DNA of 64,000 nt from JARBUG01 sp035628915 (GTDB taxonomy: Bacteria; Bacillota; Sulfobacillia; Symbiobacteriales; Symbiobacteriaceae): NCBI GenBank assembly GCA_035628915.1, contig DASPIW010000009.1, positions 57,451 through 121,450 on the forward strand. Reading direction: 5' to 3'. The notes under the pieces were generated by a model. The model was not told the DNA's origin. It saw only the letters and a program-made list of their open reading frames with translations, and did not search any database. How positions within the stretch are numbered: the stretch's first letter is position 1; each line of letters opens with the position of its first letter. A program made the translations under genes and the position numbers. Shown piece after piece: positions 7,205 to 14,840 of this stretch.

Positions 7205-8461
7205 CTAGACTCGCTGTCCCAACAGATGGCGCCGAATCATGGCCAATGCCTGGGTCGCCGTACGGTCGCGAATGTCGGCACGGCTGCCCCACAGGTGTAA
7301 GGTCCTGGTCCAAACGCCCGACCCCCGGGCCGCGAGCCCGAGGCAAACCGTGCCGACGGGCTTCTCCGGCGTGCCGCCATCCGGTCCGGCGATCCCCGAG
7401 ACAGCAACGGCGATGTCGGCTCCGGCTGCCGCCAGGGCGCCCTGCGCCATCGCCGCGACTACCTGCTCGCATACGGCACCGTGGGCTTCGAGCAGCTCAG
7501 CGGGAACGCCCAGCATCCGCATCTTGGCGGTATTGCTGTAGGTGACGAACCCGAAATCGAAGTAGGCGGAGCTGCCGGGAATGTCGGTGATGCGCTTGGC
7601 AATCAGGCCGCCGCTGCATGACTCGGCCACCGTCACGTGCAGGCCGCGCTCCTTGAGGAGGTGACCGACGGCTGCTTCCAGCGAAGTGCTGTCAATGCCG
7701 TAGATATGATGCCCGACTCGTCCCCGAATCGCCTGTTCCACCGGCAGAATGCGGGCAAGTCCGGCCTCAGGCGTGGACGCCTTCGTCGCAAGGCGCAGGT
7801 GGACTTCGCCCGTCTTGGCGTACGGGGCGATGGACGGATCGCTCTGCTGCGTGATGATATCCCGCAGCGCCTCTTCCAGCGCGGATTCGCCGATATCAAT
7901 GAAACGCAGGGTCCGTGTGACGAGCGCCAGCGGCGCCCCGCCGGTCAGTTTCGTCAGGTAGGGCACGACGTGCCGCTCGAACATGGGGCGCAGTTCGTTG
8001 GGTGGCCCCGGCAGCAAGATGATCACCTTGCCGCCGCCACACGGAATCGCCAGCCCCGGGGCGGTGCCCCGGTCGTTGTGCAAGACGGCGGCGCCCTCCG
8101 GCACCAGCGCCTGCCGGGCGTTGTTCTCGGTCATGGTGCGGCCCCGCCGCTCAAACCAGGCCTTTAACTCGGCGTGAATCTGTTCATTCAGTTCCAGGGG
8201 CCTGCCCGCTGCCTCGGCAGCAACATCGCGGGTGATATCGTCCATGGTGGGCCCCAATCCACCCGAGGCAATCACCACGTCACTGCGCTCCAAGGCTTGG
8301 GCGAAGATTGCCCTCGCCCGGTCATAGTTGTCGCCCACCACCTGCTGGTAGTAGACGTCAATGCCCAGGAGCGCCAGCTGCTGACTGAGATATTGTGCGT
8401 TCGTGTTCAGTATTTCACCCAGGAGCAGCTCGGTCCCCACAAAAACAAGCTCGGCTTTCAC
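7205..8461 (-). CDS. cinA: CinA family protein (nicotinamide-nucleotide amidohydrolase)
   Basis: The 418-residue protein joins an N-terminal MoaB/MogA-like domain (residues 1-170: VFVGTELLLGEI, SGGLGPTMDDITRD, LPGPPNEL) to a C-terminal CinA amidohydrolase domain (about 250-418: VAESCSGGLIAKRIT, FGFVTYSN, VSGIAGPDGGTPEKPVGTV). Known members deamidate nicotinamide mononucleotide in pyridine-nucleotide recycling; in B. subtilis the gene precedes recA and is a late competence gene. recA is not in this window on either side. The GTG at 8461 follows GGAGGGAATTTGC; the longer TTG frame would overlap the ribosome site. Confidence 0.92.
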   Translation of the reverse strand: MKAELVFVGTELLLGEILNTNAQYLSQQLALLGIDVYYQQVVGDNYDRARAIFAQALERSDVVIASGGLGPTMDDITRDVAAEAAGRPLELNEQIHAELKAWFERRGRTMTENNARQALVPEGAAVLHNDRGTAPGLAIPCGGGKVIILLPGPPNELRPMFERHVVPYLTKLTGGAPLALVTRTLRFIDIGESALEEALRDIITQQSDPSIAPYAKTGEVHLRLATKASTPEAGLARILPVEQAIRGRVGHHIYGIDSTSLEAAVGHLLKERGLHVTVAESCSGGLIAKRITDIPGSSAYFDFGFVTYSNTAKMRMLGVPAELLEAHGAVCEQVVAAMAQGALAAAGADIAVAVSGIAGPDGGTPEKPVGTVCLGLAARGSGVWTRTLHLWGSRADIRDRTATQALAMIRRHLLGQRV

Positions 8462-8571
8462 GCAAATTCCCTCCAAAAGGTGTGTACCGCTTCAGGTAGG
8501 TTTCTCCAGACATACTCCATCTCCTCCGCCTCGCATGCTAAGAGCGACAGACTCAAGGAGGCGATTTCTCG

Positions 8572-9423
8572 ATGCCGGTGCGGAAACTGACCCGGAGCGG
8601 AACCGGGGAGACTTGCGGCGGTGCGAACGTGGTGTCAGGAGGCACGCCACAACCTGCGGGCGCCGGGGAGGACCAGCGCCGGCAGCCCTCCGATCTGCCT
8701 CTCGAGGAAGTAGTGAACGCCGTTCTCGGCCAGATGGGGCGCACCGAGGCCGCCACGGAGCTCGACGTTCCGCTTGAGGATGTGACCCGGGCCGTCCTGG
8801 CCACGCTTGGGAGAGGCGGCGCTCGGGGGAAGGATCCATCCCAGGGGGAGGACCGGGCACAGGCGAAGGACTGGGCACAGGCGAAGGACCAGGTCCAGGG
8901 GCCGGCTCAGGCCCAGGGGCCGGCTCAGGCCCAGGGGCAGGCTCAGGAGCAGGTTCAGGAGCAGGTTCAGGGACAGGCCCAGGGGAAAGATCAAGCCCAG
9001 GGGCAGGATCAGCCCCAGGGCAATCAAGCTCCCCGGTGGACCGTCTTTTCGTCGGAACGGCTGGAACGGGCCGCCTCCGAAGTGATTACTGAACTCCACT
9101 CGGCCAAGCAGGAACTGGCCAAAGAGATGGAGGCCAATCTCAAGCAGCTAAAATCTGTTCTGCAGGAGACGCAGCGAATCGCCAAAGATATGGAAGCCGT
9201 CCTCAAGGAAGCCAAGGCGGAGCCCAAGGCCACGGATCTCCAATGGGACCCCGGCGCCCCACAGGGACAGAGCAAGAAGCCGGAGAAGCCTTGGGATCCG
9301 CCATCTCTCAAGAAGCAGCCCTCGGACGACCAGAACGCTGACCAGCAATCGGCCGGCGGCGACGGCCAGGTCCCCGATTGGCAGCCGCCGCAAAATGCCC
9401 TGCAGCCCCAGCAGCAACAGTGA
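8572..9423 (+). CDS. Gln-rich low-complexity tandem-repeat protein with coiled coil
   Basis: The 283-residue protein matches no family I recognise. The start is ATG after AAGGAGGCGATTTCTCG. Residues about 41-82 hold an internal duplication (PLEEVVNAVLGQMG and PLEDVTRAVLATLG). Residues about 90-150 are short Gln/Ala/Gly repeats (AQAKD, GPAQAQ, QEQVQ) encoded by a 6-18 nt minisatellite rich in CAGG. Residues 160-225 form a predicted coiled coil with regular Leu/Ala heptads (ELAKEMEANLKQLKSVLQE), and the C-terminus is Pro/Gln-rich. There is no signal peptide or membrane helix. Good Shine-Dalgarno spacing and a terminator 0-28 nt after the stop support expression. A structural or spore/cell-envelope scaffold role is only a guess. 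The repeat tract should be length-variable. Confidence 0.7.
   Translation: MPVRKLTRSGTGETCGGANVVSGGTPQPAGAGEDQRRQPSDLPLEEVVNAVLGQMGRTEAATELDVPLEDVTRAVLATLGRGGARGKDPSQGEDRAQAKDWAQAKDQVQGPAQAQGPAQAQGQAQEQVQEQVQGQAQGKDQAQGQDQPQGNQAPRWTVFSSERLERAASEVITELHSAKQELAKEMEANLKQLKSVLQETQRIAKDMEAVLKEAKAEPKATDLQWDPGAPQGQSKKPEKPWDPPSLKKQPSDDQNADQQSAGGDGQVPDWQPPQNALQPQQQQ
8860..9020 (+). repeat. Minisatellite tract inside the Q-rich gene
   Basis: Tandem short units of the type GGCTCAGGCCCAGGGGCC and GCACAGGCGAAGGACT, imperfectly repeated about ten times, keep the reading frame (units are multiples of 3). Confidence 0.75.
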
Positions 9424-9451
9424 GCGGCGCCCTTGCGGGCGCCGCTTTCCT
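9423..9451 (+). terminator. Terminator after the Q-rich gene
   Basis: AGCGGCGCCC / GGGCGCCGCT stem with a TTGC loop, followed by TTCCTG. Confidence 0.7.
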
Positions 9452-9590
9452 GCTGTAGCCGAACCGCCGTCCCCAGTGCAATGGGAATGGCTCACCACAC
9501 CGCTTCGGTCGATTAGCGGCGCTGAGGGCTTCCTCCGGAGAGGTCCAGCCCCGAGTCATTCTGCGCTTGCCAGGCCGACGGCGGCTCCCC

Positions 9591-12221
9591 TTACTGCCTC
9601 AGCAGTTGGAGCACCGACTGCGCCTTCTGGTTGGCCTGAGCCAACAGACTGGCCGCTGCCTGGAATAGCATCTGCCGTTTGGTCATATCCGTCATTTCCT
9701 TGGCCATGTCCGCATCGCGCAGGCGGCTTGAAGCTGCCACCAGATTCTCACTGACCACCTCCAAATTGACCGCCGTATGCTCCAGCCGATTTTGGACGGC
9801 GCCCAATTGTGCCCGCTGGTCAGTAATCTTCTTGATGGCGCCGTCGATGGCGAGCAGCGCCTCCTGGGCCGCATCAGCCGAGCTGACGTTCACACCGCCC
9901 CGGGCACTGGCGGACAACGACCGCATACCGCCCTCGAACTGGGCACCGTGGGCCACACCGTCGTTGTTGATGATTTCGACGCTCTGGACGAAGGAGTCGG
10001 CGAAGGTTCCGCCCAGAACGGAGAGATCGATCGTCCGGTTGGTCGTGGCATCACCGAGCGTGACCGTCTGGGCGGGGGGCCCGGCCGGCACGGCCATGGG
10101 GCCGCCGATTCGCCGGCCCGCAGCATCAAGCAGCGTGATGGTGTCCGTCGGCTTGTCGTAGGCGATGCGGTACGTTCCGGAAGTGAGACCGAGATCCACA
10201 TTCGAGACCGAACCTGCACCGGGCGAAACCAGCCAGTTGTTTGACCAGCCCGCCGCATCCTGAACCACACGGGCCCCGTCCATCACGATGATGTCGGTCG
10301 TGTTGCCCGTCGGAAGGAGATTGCCCATCTGCACTACCAGCGTCTGGCCGGCCCCGTCGCCGATTGTCACCACGGCGCCCGCCGTGACGGGAACCGCGGC
10401 GCCGATGTCGACGCCACCGGCGGTCTGAAGCTGCAACTCCTCGGCCACGTTGTCATAAACGACCCGGTAGCTCCCGGCTACCATACCCGCACCGGCAGCG
10501 TTCACCTGTGCGATGCCGTTGCGCCAGTTCTGCACGGTGAAGGCGTCGCTGGTGCTCGTGGCCGGCGAGGGCGTCTGCAGCTGGAATGTGACCGTCCGGC
10601 CCGTGGCGGCGTCGCCGATGGTCATGGACAACTGGTTCGGGTCGAGCGTGGCGCCCGCACCAATGGGCACTCCTGCGCCGGTCGTCAGATAGACCTGGTT
10701 CGTGCTCTGGTCGTAGTTGATCCGGTAATTGCCGTTCACCAGGCCGGTCGAAACACTTTCGACCGAGGCTGCGATGGTGTTGGTGGCCAGCGGGAACGTC
10801 GGGACGCCGTTATCGACGGTGGCGGTCCGGCTGACCAGAACTGAGGCGCTGGCCGAAACCGGTGAACGTTCCTTCCCGAGCCGCAGGGTAAGGGTTTCGT
10901 TCGTGGCCCCGTCCCCGAGGGTAACGACGGTGTCCGGCACGAAGGCCACTGCCAGACCGATGTCGATCCCGCCCAGCCTGAGCTGTACGGTATCGGTGTT
11001 GGCGTTGTAGTAGATGTTGTACGTAGCACCGTTCGTCAGGCCTGCCCCGGTGCCCACAACGCCCTGCGGGTTTCCGGCCAGAATCGGGCGGGGCTGGGGC
11101 AGGGTGCTGGTCACCCGTCCGAGCGGGCCGCCGATGTTCAGCGTGTCAACGGCATTCTGGGCCGGCAGCTGCTCGGCAATCTGGACCTTCACCGTCCGGC
11201 CGGTATTGGGATCACCGAGGGTTACCGTCTCGCCGGGCTTCACCTTCATCGCTACGCCCACCGGCTGGGCAGGACCTGCGAAGAGCTGCATGGTCTGGTC
11301 CGAAGCGTTGAACTCGACCGTGTAGATACCCGCCTTCAGTCCGGCGCCGACCTCGCCGGCCTTCCGCACGGCGTGGGTCCGCTCTGGGATCACGATCACA
11401 TCCGTATCGCCGGCCTGCACCCAGGATGTCGGCTTGAACGTCACCGTCCGTCCGGTCACCGCGTCACCGACCGTGATGCTCTCCGCAGCCGGGTCGTACG
11501 GCATGGCCGTTCCGATTGGCTGGTCATTGGCGTCCGCCAACTGCACCTGTGCAGGGGGAGTGCTGAACGACAGCTTGTACTTGCCCGTCACGATTCCGTC
11601 CCCGACGGCCTGAATCTGCGAGTGGACCCGGTTGCTGCTCGACAGGTCGCCTCCGGCGAATCCCGCGTTGTCGACCGTCCCGGTCAAAATATCTCGGGCC
11701 ACTCCGAGCGAGGCCGCATCCATGGCGCCCACTTCAACGGCTACCATCGTACCCTCGTTGGCACCGACCTGCAGGCTCAGCTGCCCGGTGGTGGCGGCCA
11801 TCATGGAGCCGTCCAGCAACTGCTTGCTGTTGTACTGGGTACTTGACGTCAGACGGGTGATTTCAGCGGCTGCCTGGTCCATCTCCGTTTGAATGGAGAC
11901 CCGGTCCGATGCCCCCAGGGTGCCGTTGGATGCCTGCAGGGCCAGTTCCCGCATGCGCTGGAGGATGGTATGCACCTCGTTCAGGCTCGCCTCGGCGGTC
12001 TGAATCAAGTTGGTGCCGTCGCGCACGTTCTGCACCGCCTGGTTGAGGCCCCGGATTTGCGCCCGCATGTTCTCGGAGATGCCCAGGCCTGCGACGTCAT
12101 CGCCGGCTCGGTTGATCCGGTAGCCCGACGACAGCCGTTCCAGCGACCTGGTCAGATCCCTGTCCACCCCCGACATGTTCCGCCAGCCAATCAGGCTGCT
12201 CATGTTGGTATTGATGCGCAT
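9591..12221 (-). CDS. Flagellin with six internal repeats
   Basis: The 876-residue protein is about three times the length of a minimal flagellin. The terminal D0/D1 helices are canonical (residues 1-150 with LSSGYRINRAGDDVAGLGISE; 760-876 with LGAVQNRLEHTAVNLEVVSENLVAASSRLRDAD and a LLAQANQKAQSVLQLL-type end), so it should polymerise into the filament. The surface region, residues about 207-760, consists of six homologous beta-rich repeats starting near 207, 292, 392, 492, 577 and 676. Each contains a G(L/M)xxGxYxIxYD strand, a (V/P)IGxA(M/V) turn and a VTLGDxxTGRTVT motif. Start ATG after CAGGAGGACGACAGAAG. A sigma-28-like promoter lies at 12316-12342. No other flagellar gene is in the window. 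The domain would decorate the filament exterior. Confidence 0.93.
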   Translation of the reverse strand: MRINTNMSSLIGWRNMSGVDRDLTRSLERLSSGYRINRAGDDVAGLGISENMRAQIRGLNQAVQNVRDGTNLIQTAEASLNEVHTILQRMRELALQASNGTLGASDRVSIQTEMDQAAAEITRLTSSTQYNSKQLLDGSMMAATTGQLSLQVGANEGTMVAVEVGAMDAASLGVARDILTGTVDNAGFAGGDLSSSNRVHSQIQAVGDGIVTGKYKLSFSTPPAQVQLADANDQPIGTAMPYDPAAESITVGDAVTGRTVTFKPTSWVQAGDTDVIVIPERTHAVRKAGEVGAGLKAGIYTVEFNASDQTMQLFAGPAQPVGVAMKVKPGETVTLGDPNTGRTVKVQIAEQLPAQNAVDTLNIGGPLGRVTSTLPQPRPILAGNPQGVVGTGAGLTNGATYNIYYNANTDTVQLRLGGIDIGLAVAFVPDTVVTLGDGATNETLTLRLGKERSPVSASASVLVSRTATVDNGVPTFPLATNTIAASVESVSTGLVNGNYRINYDQSTNQVYLTTGAGVPIGAGATLDPNQLSMTIGDAATGRTVTFQLQTPSPATSTSDAFTVQNWRNGIAQVNAAGAGMVAGSYRVVYDNVAEELQLQTAGGVDIGAAVPVTAGAVVTIGDGAGQTLVVQMGNLLPTGNTTDIIVMDGARVVQDAAGWSNNWLVSPGAGSVSNVDLGLTSGTYRIAYDKPTDTITLLDAAGRRIGGPMAVPAGPPAQTVTLGDATTNRTIDLSVLGGTFADSFVQSVEIINNDGVAHGAQFEGGMRSLSASARGGVNVSSADAAQEALLAIDGAIKKITDQRAQLGAVQNRLEHTAVNLEVVSENLVAASSRLRDADMAKEMTDMTKRQMLFQAAASLLAQANQKAQSVLQLLRQ

Positions 12222-12315
12222 TCTTCTGTCGTCCTCCTGTATGTAATTGTCATGACGAGGCCGGGGCCGGGCCGCTTCACCTCCGTGCTGACGCCGATTT
12301 CATTCGTCACCCAAG

Positions 12316-12342
12316 ATATCGAATCTTTCGTCCAATAAGTTA
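12316..12342 (-). promoter_or_regulatory. Sigma-28 (SigD)-like promoter of the flagellin gene
   Basis: TAAC - 15 nt - TTCGATAT on the minus strand, compared with the SigD consensus TAAA - 15 nt - GCCGATAA. It implies a leader of about 90 nt. It lies between the upstream terminator (12365-12396) and the start codon. Confidence 0.45.
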
Positions 12343-12364
12343 AGTCGTGGCTTGATTGGCGAAG

Positions 12365-12396
12365 CAAAAAGAGCGGCGCCTTACATGGCGCCGCTC
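12365..12396 (-). terminator. Terminator after the FtsH-like protease gene
   Basis: GAGCGGCGCC / GGCGCCGCTC perfect stem followed on the minus strand by TTTTTGC. It isolates the protease operon from the flagellin gene. Confidence 0.85.
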
Positions 12397-12398
12397 CC

Positions 12399-13943
12399 TC
12401 ATGCTGCCTCGGTCTCGTCTGCTTCCTGAGTCTGCTCCCAGGGCGCCGTCCCAAGTGCCGGCGCCTCGGCCAGCATGGCCCGCAGGGTGTCGCCGCTGAT
12501 CACCTCATCAGCCATCAGTACGGCGGCCACCTGCTCCAGCACCGTGCGGCGCTGTTCGACGAACCAGCGCACTCTTGCCTGCTGTTCCCGGATGATCTTC
12601 TGGATGACTTCGCCTTCCTGGCTCCGGCTAGTCGTCTCCGAGTCGACGATGCCAAGCTCGCTCATGCCGCCCTGGACGATGCGCCGGGCCAGGTCGGTGG
12701 CCCGGGCGAAGTCGCCGCTGGCGCCGGTGGATCCTTCGCCGAGCACGACTTCTTCGGCGGCAAAGCCCGCCAGCGCCACGGCAATCTGGGCTTCCAGGAG
12801 GGGCCGGGTGTACAGGTACCGGTCATCGCTGGGATTGGTCCGCACGTAGCCCATCGCCCGCCCACGGGGAGTGATGGTCACGGTGGAGACGGACCCCGGC
12901 TCAGTCCACTCGCCGACCAGCGCGTGACCGGTCTCATGGATGGCGACCCGCTGTTTCTCCTCGGGCGTCGGCTTGCGGTCGAGCTTCTCGCCGAGGATCA
13001 CCTTGTCCACGGCCTCGACGAGGTGGCGCATTTGGATTTGCTCAAGACCATCGCGCAGGGCGAGAATCGCCGCTTCGTTAGCCAGCGACTCGATGTGGGC
13101 CCCGGAGAAGCCAAAGGTCTGCCGCGCCAGGTCTTCGAGGTTGACGCCCGGCGCCAGGGGCTTGCCCTTGGTGTGGAGCTGCAAAATGGCAAGGCGCCCT
13201 TCCTTGTCCGGCAGGTCGACGTTGACCACCCGGTCGAAGCGCCCCGGTCGGAGCAGTGCGGGGTCGAGCATGTCGACCCGGTTGGTGGCGCCCATGATCA
13301 GGACCTGGACTTCGTCGTCGACGACGATGCCGTCCAGTTCGACCAGGAGGGCGTTGAGCGTCTGGTCGTACTCCATGTGGCTGGCGTGGCTGCCACGGCG
13401 GGCGCCCAAAACATCGATTTCGTCGATGAAAATCATGGCGCTCGATTTCTTCTCCCGGCGGGCGCCTTCCCGGGCCTTGCGGAAGAGGTCCCGCACCCGC
13501 TGGGCGCCCACACCAGCGTACATCTCCACAAAGTCCGACCCCGCAGCCGCCATGAAGACGGACCCGGTGTGGTGCGCCGCGGCCTTCGCCAGCAGCGTCT
13601 TGCCGGTACCGGGCGGGCCGGTCAGCAGAATCCCCTTCAGGGGGCGGATGCCCATCTTCTTGATCTGCTCACGGTTCGTAATGAAGTCGATGGCCTCCAG
13701 CAGTTCCTTCTTGGCCGACGACTGCCCGCCAATGTCTTCAAACCGGACGCCGGGCACGGTGCTGCTGGATGCGGTCGTCACCTTCTTGGTGCTCATGTTC
13801 TTCAACTGGCTTGTCTGGCTCAGCATCAGCACCAGTCCCGCCATGAAGAAGACCGGCATCACGTTATACCCTCTGATGCCCAGGTACACAATCAGCCCCA
13901 CGGACAGACCGAGGGCCGTTTCGATTACCGGGAAGCGCTTCAC
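12399..13943 (-). CDS. FtsH-like membrane AAA+ zinc protease lacking the extracytoplasmic domain
   Basis: The 514-residue protein has two closely spaced hydrophobic segments (residues about 8-24 and 28-42) with only a few residues between them, so the periplasmic-type domain of FtsH is missing. The AAA+ module follows: FEDIGGQSSAKKEL, Walker A GPPGTGKT, Walker B MIFIDEID, LLRPGRFDR. The peptidase has HETGH as the zinc site (HEAGH in FtsH) and the third ligand region GASGDFARATDLARRIV. It probably degrades membrane or soluble substrates by ATP-driven threading. The start codon overlaps the stop of the upstream gene (ATGA), so the two are translationally coupled. It is likely a second FtsH paralogue; a housekeeping ftsH would be expected elsewhere. 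Confidence 0.88.
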   Translation of the reverse strand: MKRFPVIETALGLSVGLIVYLGIRGYNVMPVFFMAGLVLMLSQTSQLKNMSTKKVTTASSSTVPGVRFEDIGGQSSAKKELLEAIDFITNREQIKKMGIRPLKGILLTGPPGTGKTLLAKAAAHHTGSVFMAAAGSDFVEMYAGVGAQRVRDLFRKAREGARREKKSSAMIFIDEIDVLGARRGSHASHMEYDQTLNALLVELDGIVVDDEVQVLIMGATNRVDMLDPALLRPGRFDRVVNVDLPDKEGRLAILQLHTKGKPLAPGVNLEDLARQTFGFSGAHIESLANEAAILALRDGLEQIQMRHLVEAVDKVILGEKLDRKPTPEEKQRVAIHETGHALVGEWTEPGSVSTVTITPRGRAMGYVRTNPSDDRYLYTRPLLEAQIAVALAGFAAEEVVLGEGSTGASGDFARATDLARRIVQGGMSELGIVDSETTSRSQEGEVIQKIIREQQARVRWFVEQRRTVLEQVAAVLMADEVISGDTLRAMLAEAPALGTAPWEQTQEADETEAA

Positions 13944-14494
13944 AGGCCGATCCCTCCTTCCATGCGGGGCTGCTTCTCCTGCTCCTTGCTACGCTCGGCC
14001 ACGCTGTACAGGTACGCGCCCTCATCATGCATCTGCACGAAGACGCGGTCGTTATCCACCGCCAGGCGGGCCGTCAGGCCGGCCTTTGCCGCCTCCGCCT
14101 CCACCCGATCCGCCATGGCCGAGAACTGACCCGTCGCCAGGGCCTCCTGGACGTACAAGTTGACCCGGCGGAAGGTCTGCTCAAGCTTGGGGCTGCGGTG
14201 ATCCGCAACCTGGATGGTAAACGGCGTCTCCTTCAGGAGCCGCTCCGTCTCTTCGTAAAGGTCGCCGTAAGCGAGCGCAAAGTCAGGCACATCCTTGAAC
14301 TTCACCTTGATCACATACTTATCGCCCTGCCGCTCGACGCTCGACGTCTCCACCACGGGAGACTTGGTGTAAGCGGCCTTCAGCGGCTCTTCCACGGTCT
14401 GGCTCTTCACCAGAAATCCGGCGCCGAAAAGCACCGCCAGCGTTACGGCCATCGTTGCCACGATCACCGGCCAGCGGAGGTTCTGCAGATTCAC
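13940..14494 (-). CDS. Membrane-anchored hypothetical protein coupled to the FtsH-like protease
   Basis: The 184-residue product has one N-terminal membrane segment (residues about 10-28, PVIVATMAVTLAVLFGAGFLV) and an extracytoplasmic alpha/beta domain with charged helices (EETERLLKETPF, MADRVEAEAAKAGL). The GTG at 14494 follows GAGGGGGG; the frame is open for 47 more codons but without a better site. No family is recognised. Because its stop overlaps the protease start, it is probably a partner or regulator of that protease. It could supply the extracytoplasmic domain that the protease lacks, as HflK/C or prohibitins modulate FtsH; this is inference from position and topology only. Confidence 0.7.
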   Translation of the reverse strand: MNLQNLRWPVIVATMAVTLAVLFGAGFLVKSQTVEEPLKAAYTKSPVVETSSVERQGDKYVIKVKFKDVPDFALAYGDLYEETERLLKETPFTIQVADHRSPKLEQTFRRVNLYVQEALATGQFSAMADRVEAEAAKAGLTARLAVDNDRVFVQMHDEGAYLYSVAERSKEQEKQPRMEGGIGL

Positions 14495-14557
14495 GGCTGA
14501 TGTACCCCCCTCGCGTATGTCCATTAACGTTACACTCTTGTTGAATATGCACGTTGC

Positions 14558-14566
14558 ATTATAGCA
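14558..14566 (-). promoter_or_regulatory. Extended -10 promoter of the membrane-protein/FtsH-like operon
   Basis: TGCTATAAT on the minus strand is a perfect extended -10 element 64 nt upstream of the GTG start. No good -35 is present at 17-18 nt, as is common for extended -10 promoters. Confidence 0.5.
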
Positions 14567-14693
14567 CGTCTGCCTGGTTTCGCCCGACTGTAAATGCTGG
14601 CGTTCCTGGCGGCGATTTCTTATACACTTTTTCACGCATCTATGTGCGCCTTCGGGCTGCTCGTGGCCTTTTCACCAGCCCAGGCCAAAGAAC

Positions 14694-14792
14694 ATGATCC
14701 CACTGCGCGTCCTCAATGTTACCCAGTTTTTTCTGGAGCAGTGGCAGAATCACGGCTGGTTCCAGCGGACCGGGGGCGGCGACAAGTTCTGA
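14694..14792 (+). CDS. Possible 32-residue small protein
   Basis: A short plus-strand ORF (ATG at 14694) encodes a protein beginning MIPLRVLNVTQFFLEQWQ and ending TGGGDKF. It ends 10 nt before a strong plus-direction terminator, which shows that something is transcribed here in this direction. No convincing Shine-Dalgarno sequence precedes the ATG. It may instead be part of a small RNA running into that terminator. No family recognised. Confidence 0.3.
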   Translation: MIPLRVLNVTQFFLEQWQNHGWFQRTGGGDKF

Positions 14793-14802
14793 GATACCCA
14801 GA

Positions 14803-14840
14803 AGCGCCACCATCGGTTAAGGCGATGGTGGCGCTTTTTC
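14803..14840 (+). terminator. Plus-strand terminator
   Basis: AGCGCCACCATCG / CGATGGTGGCGCT perfect 13-bp stem followed by TTTTTC on the plus strand. The opposite strand lacks a U tract, so it points to a plus-strand transcript from 14.6-14.8 kb, although it also abuts the stop of the M28 peptidase. Confidence 0.8.

Noticed and set aside
8860..9020. CRISPR array
   Set aside because: Units are short, contiguous and in frame within an ORF; there are no unique spacers of 30-40 nt and no cas genes.
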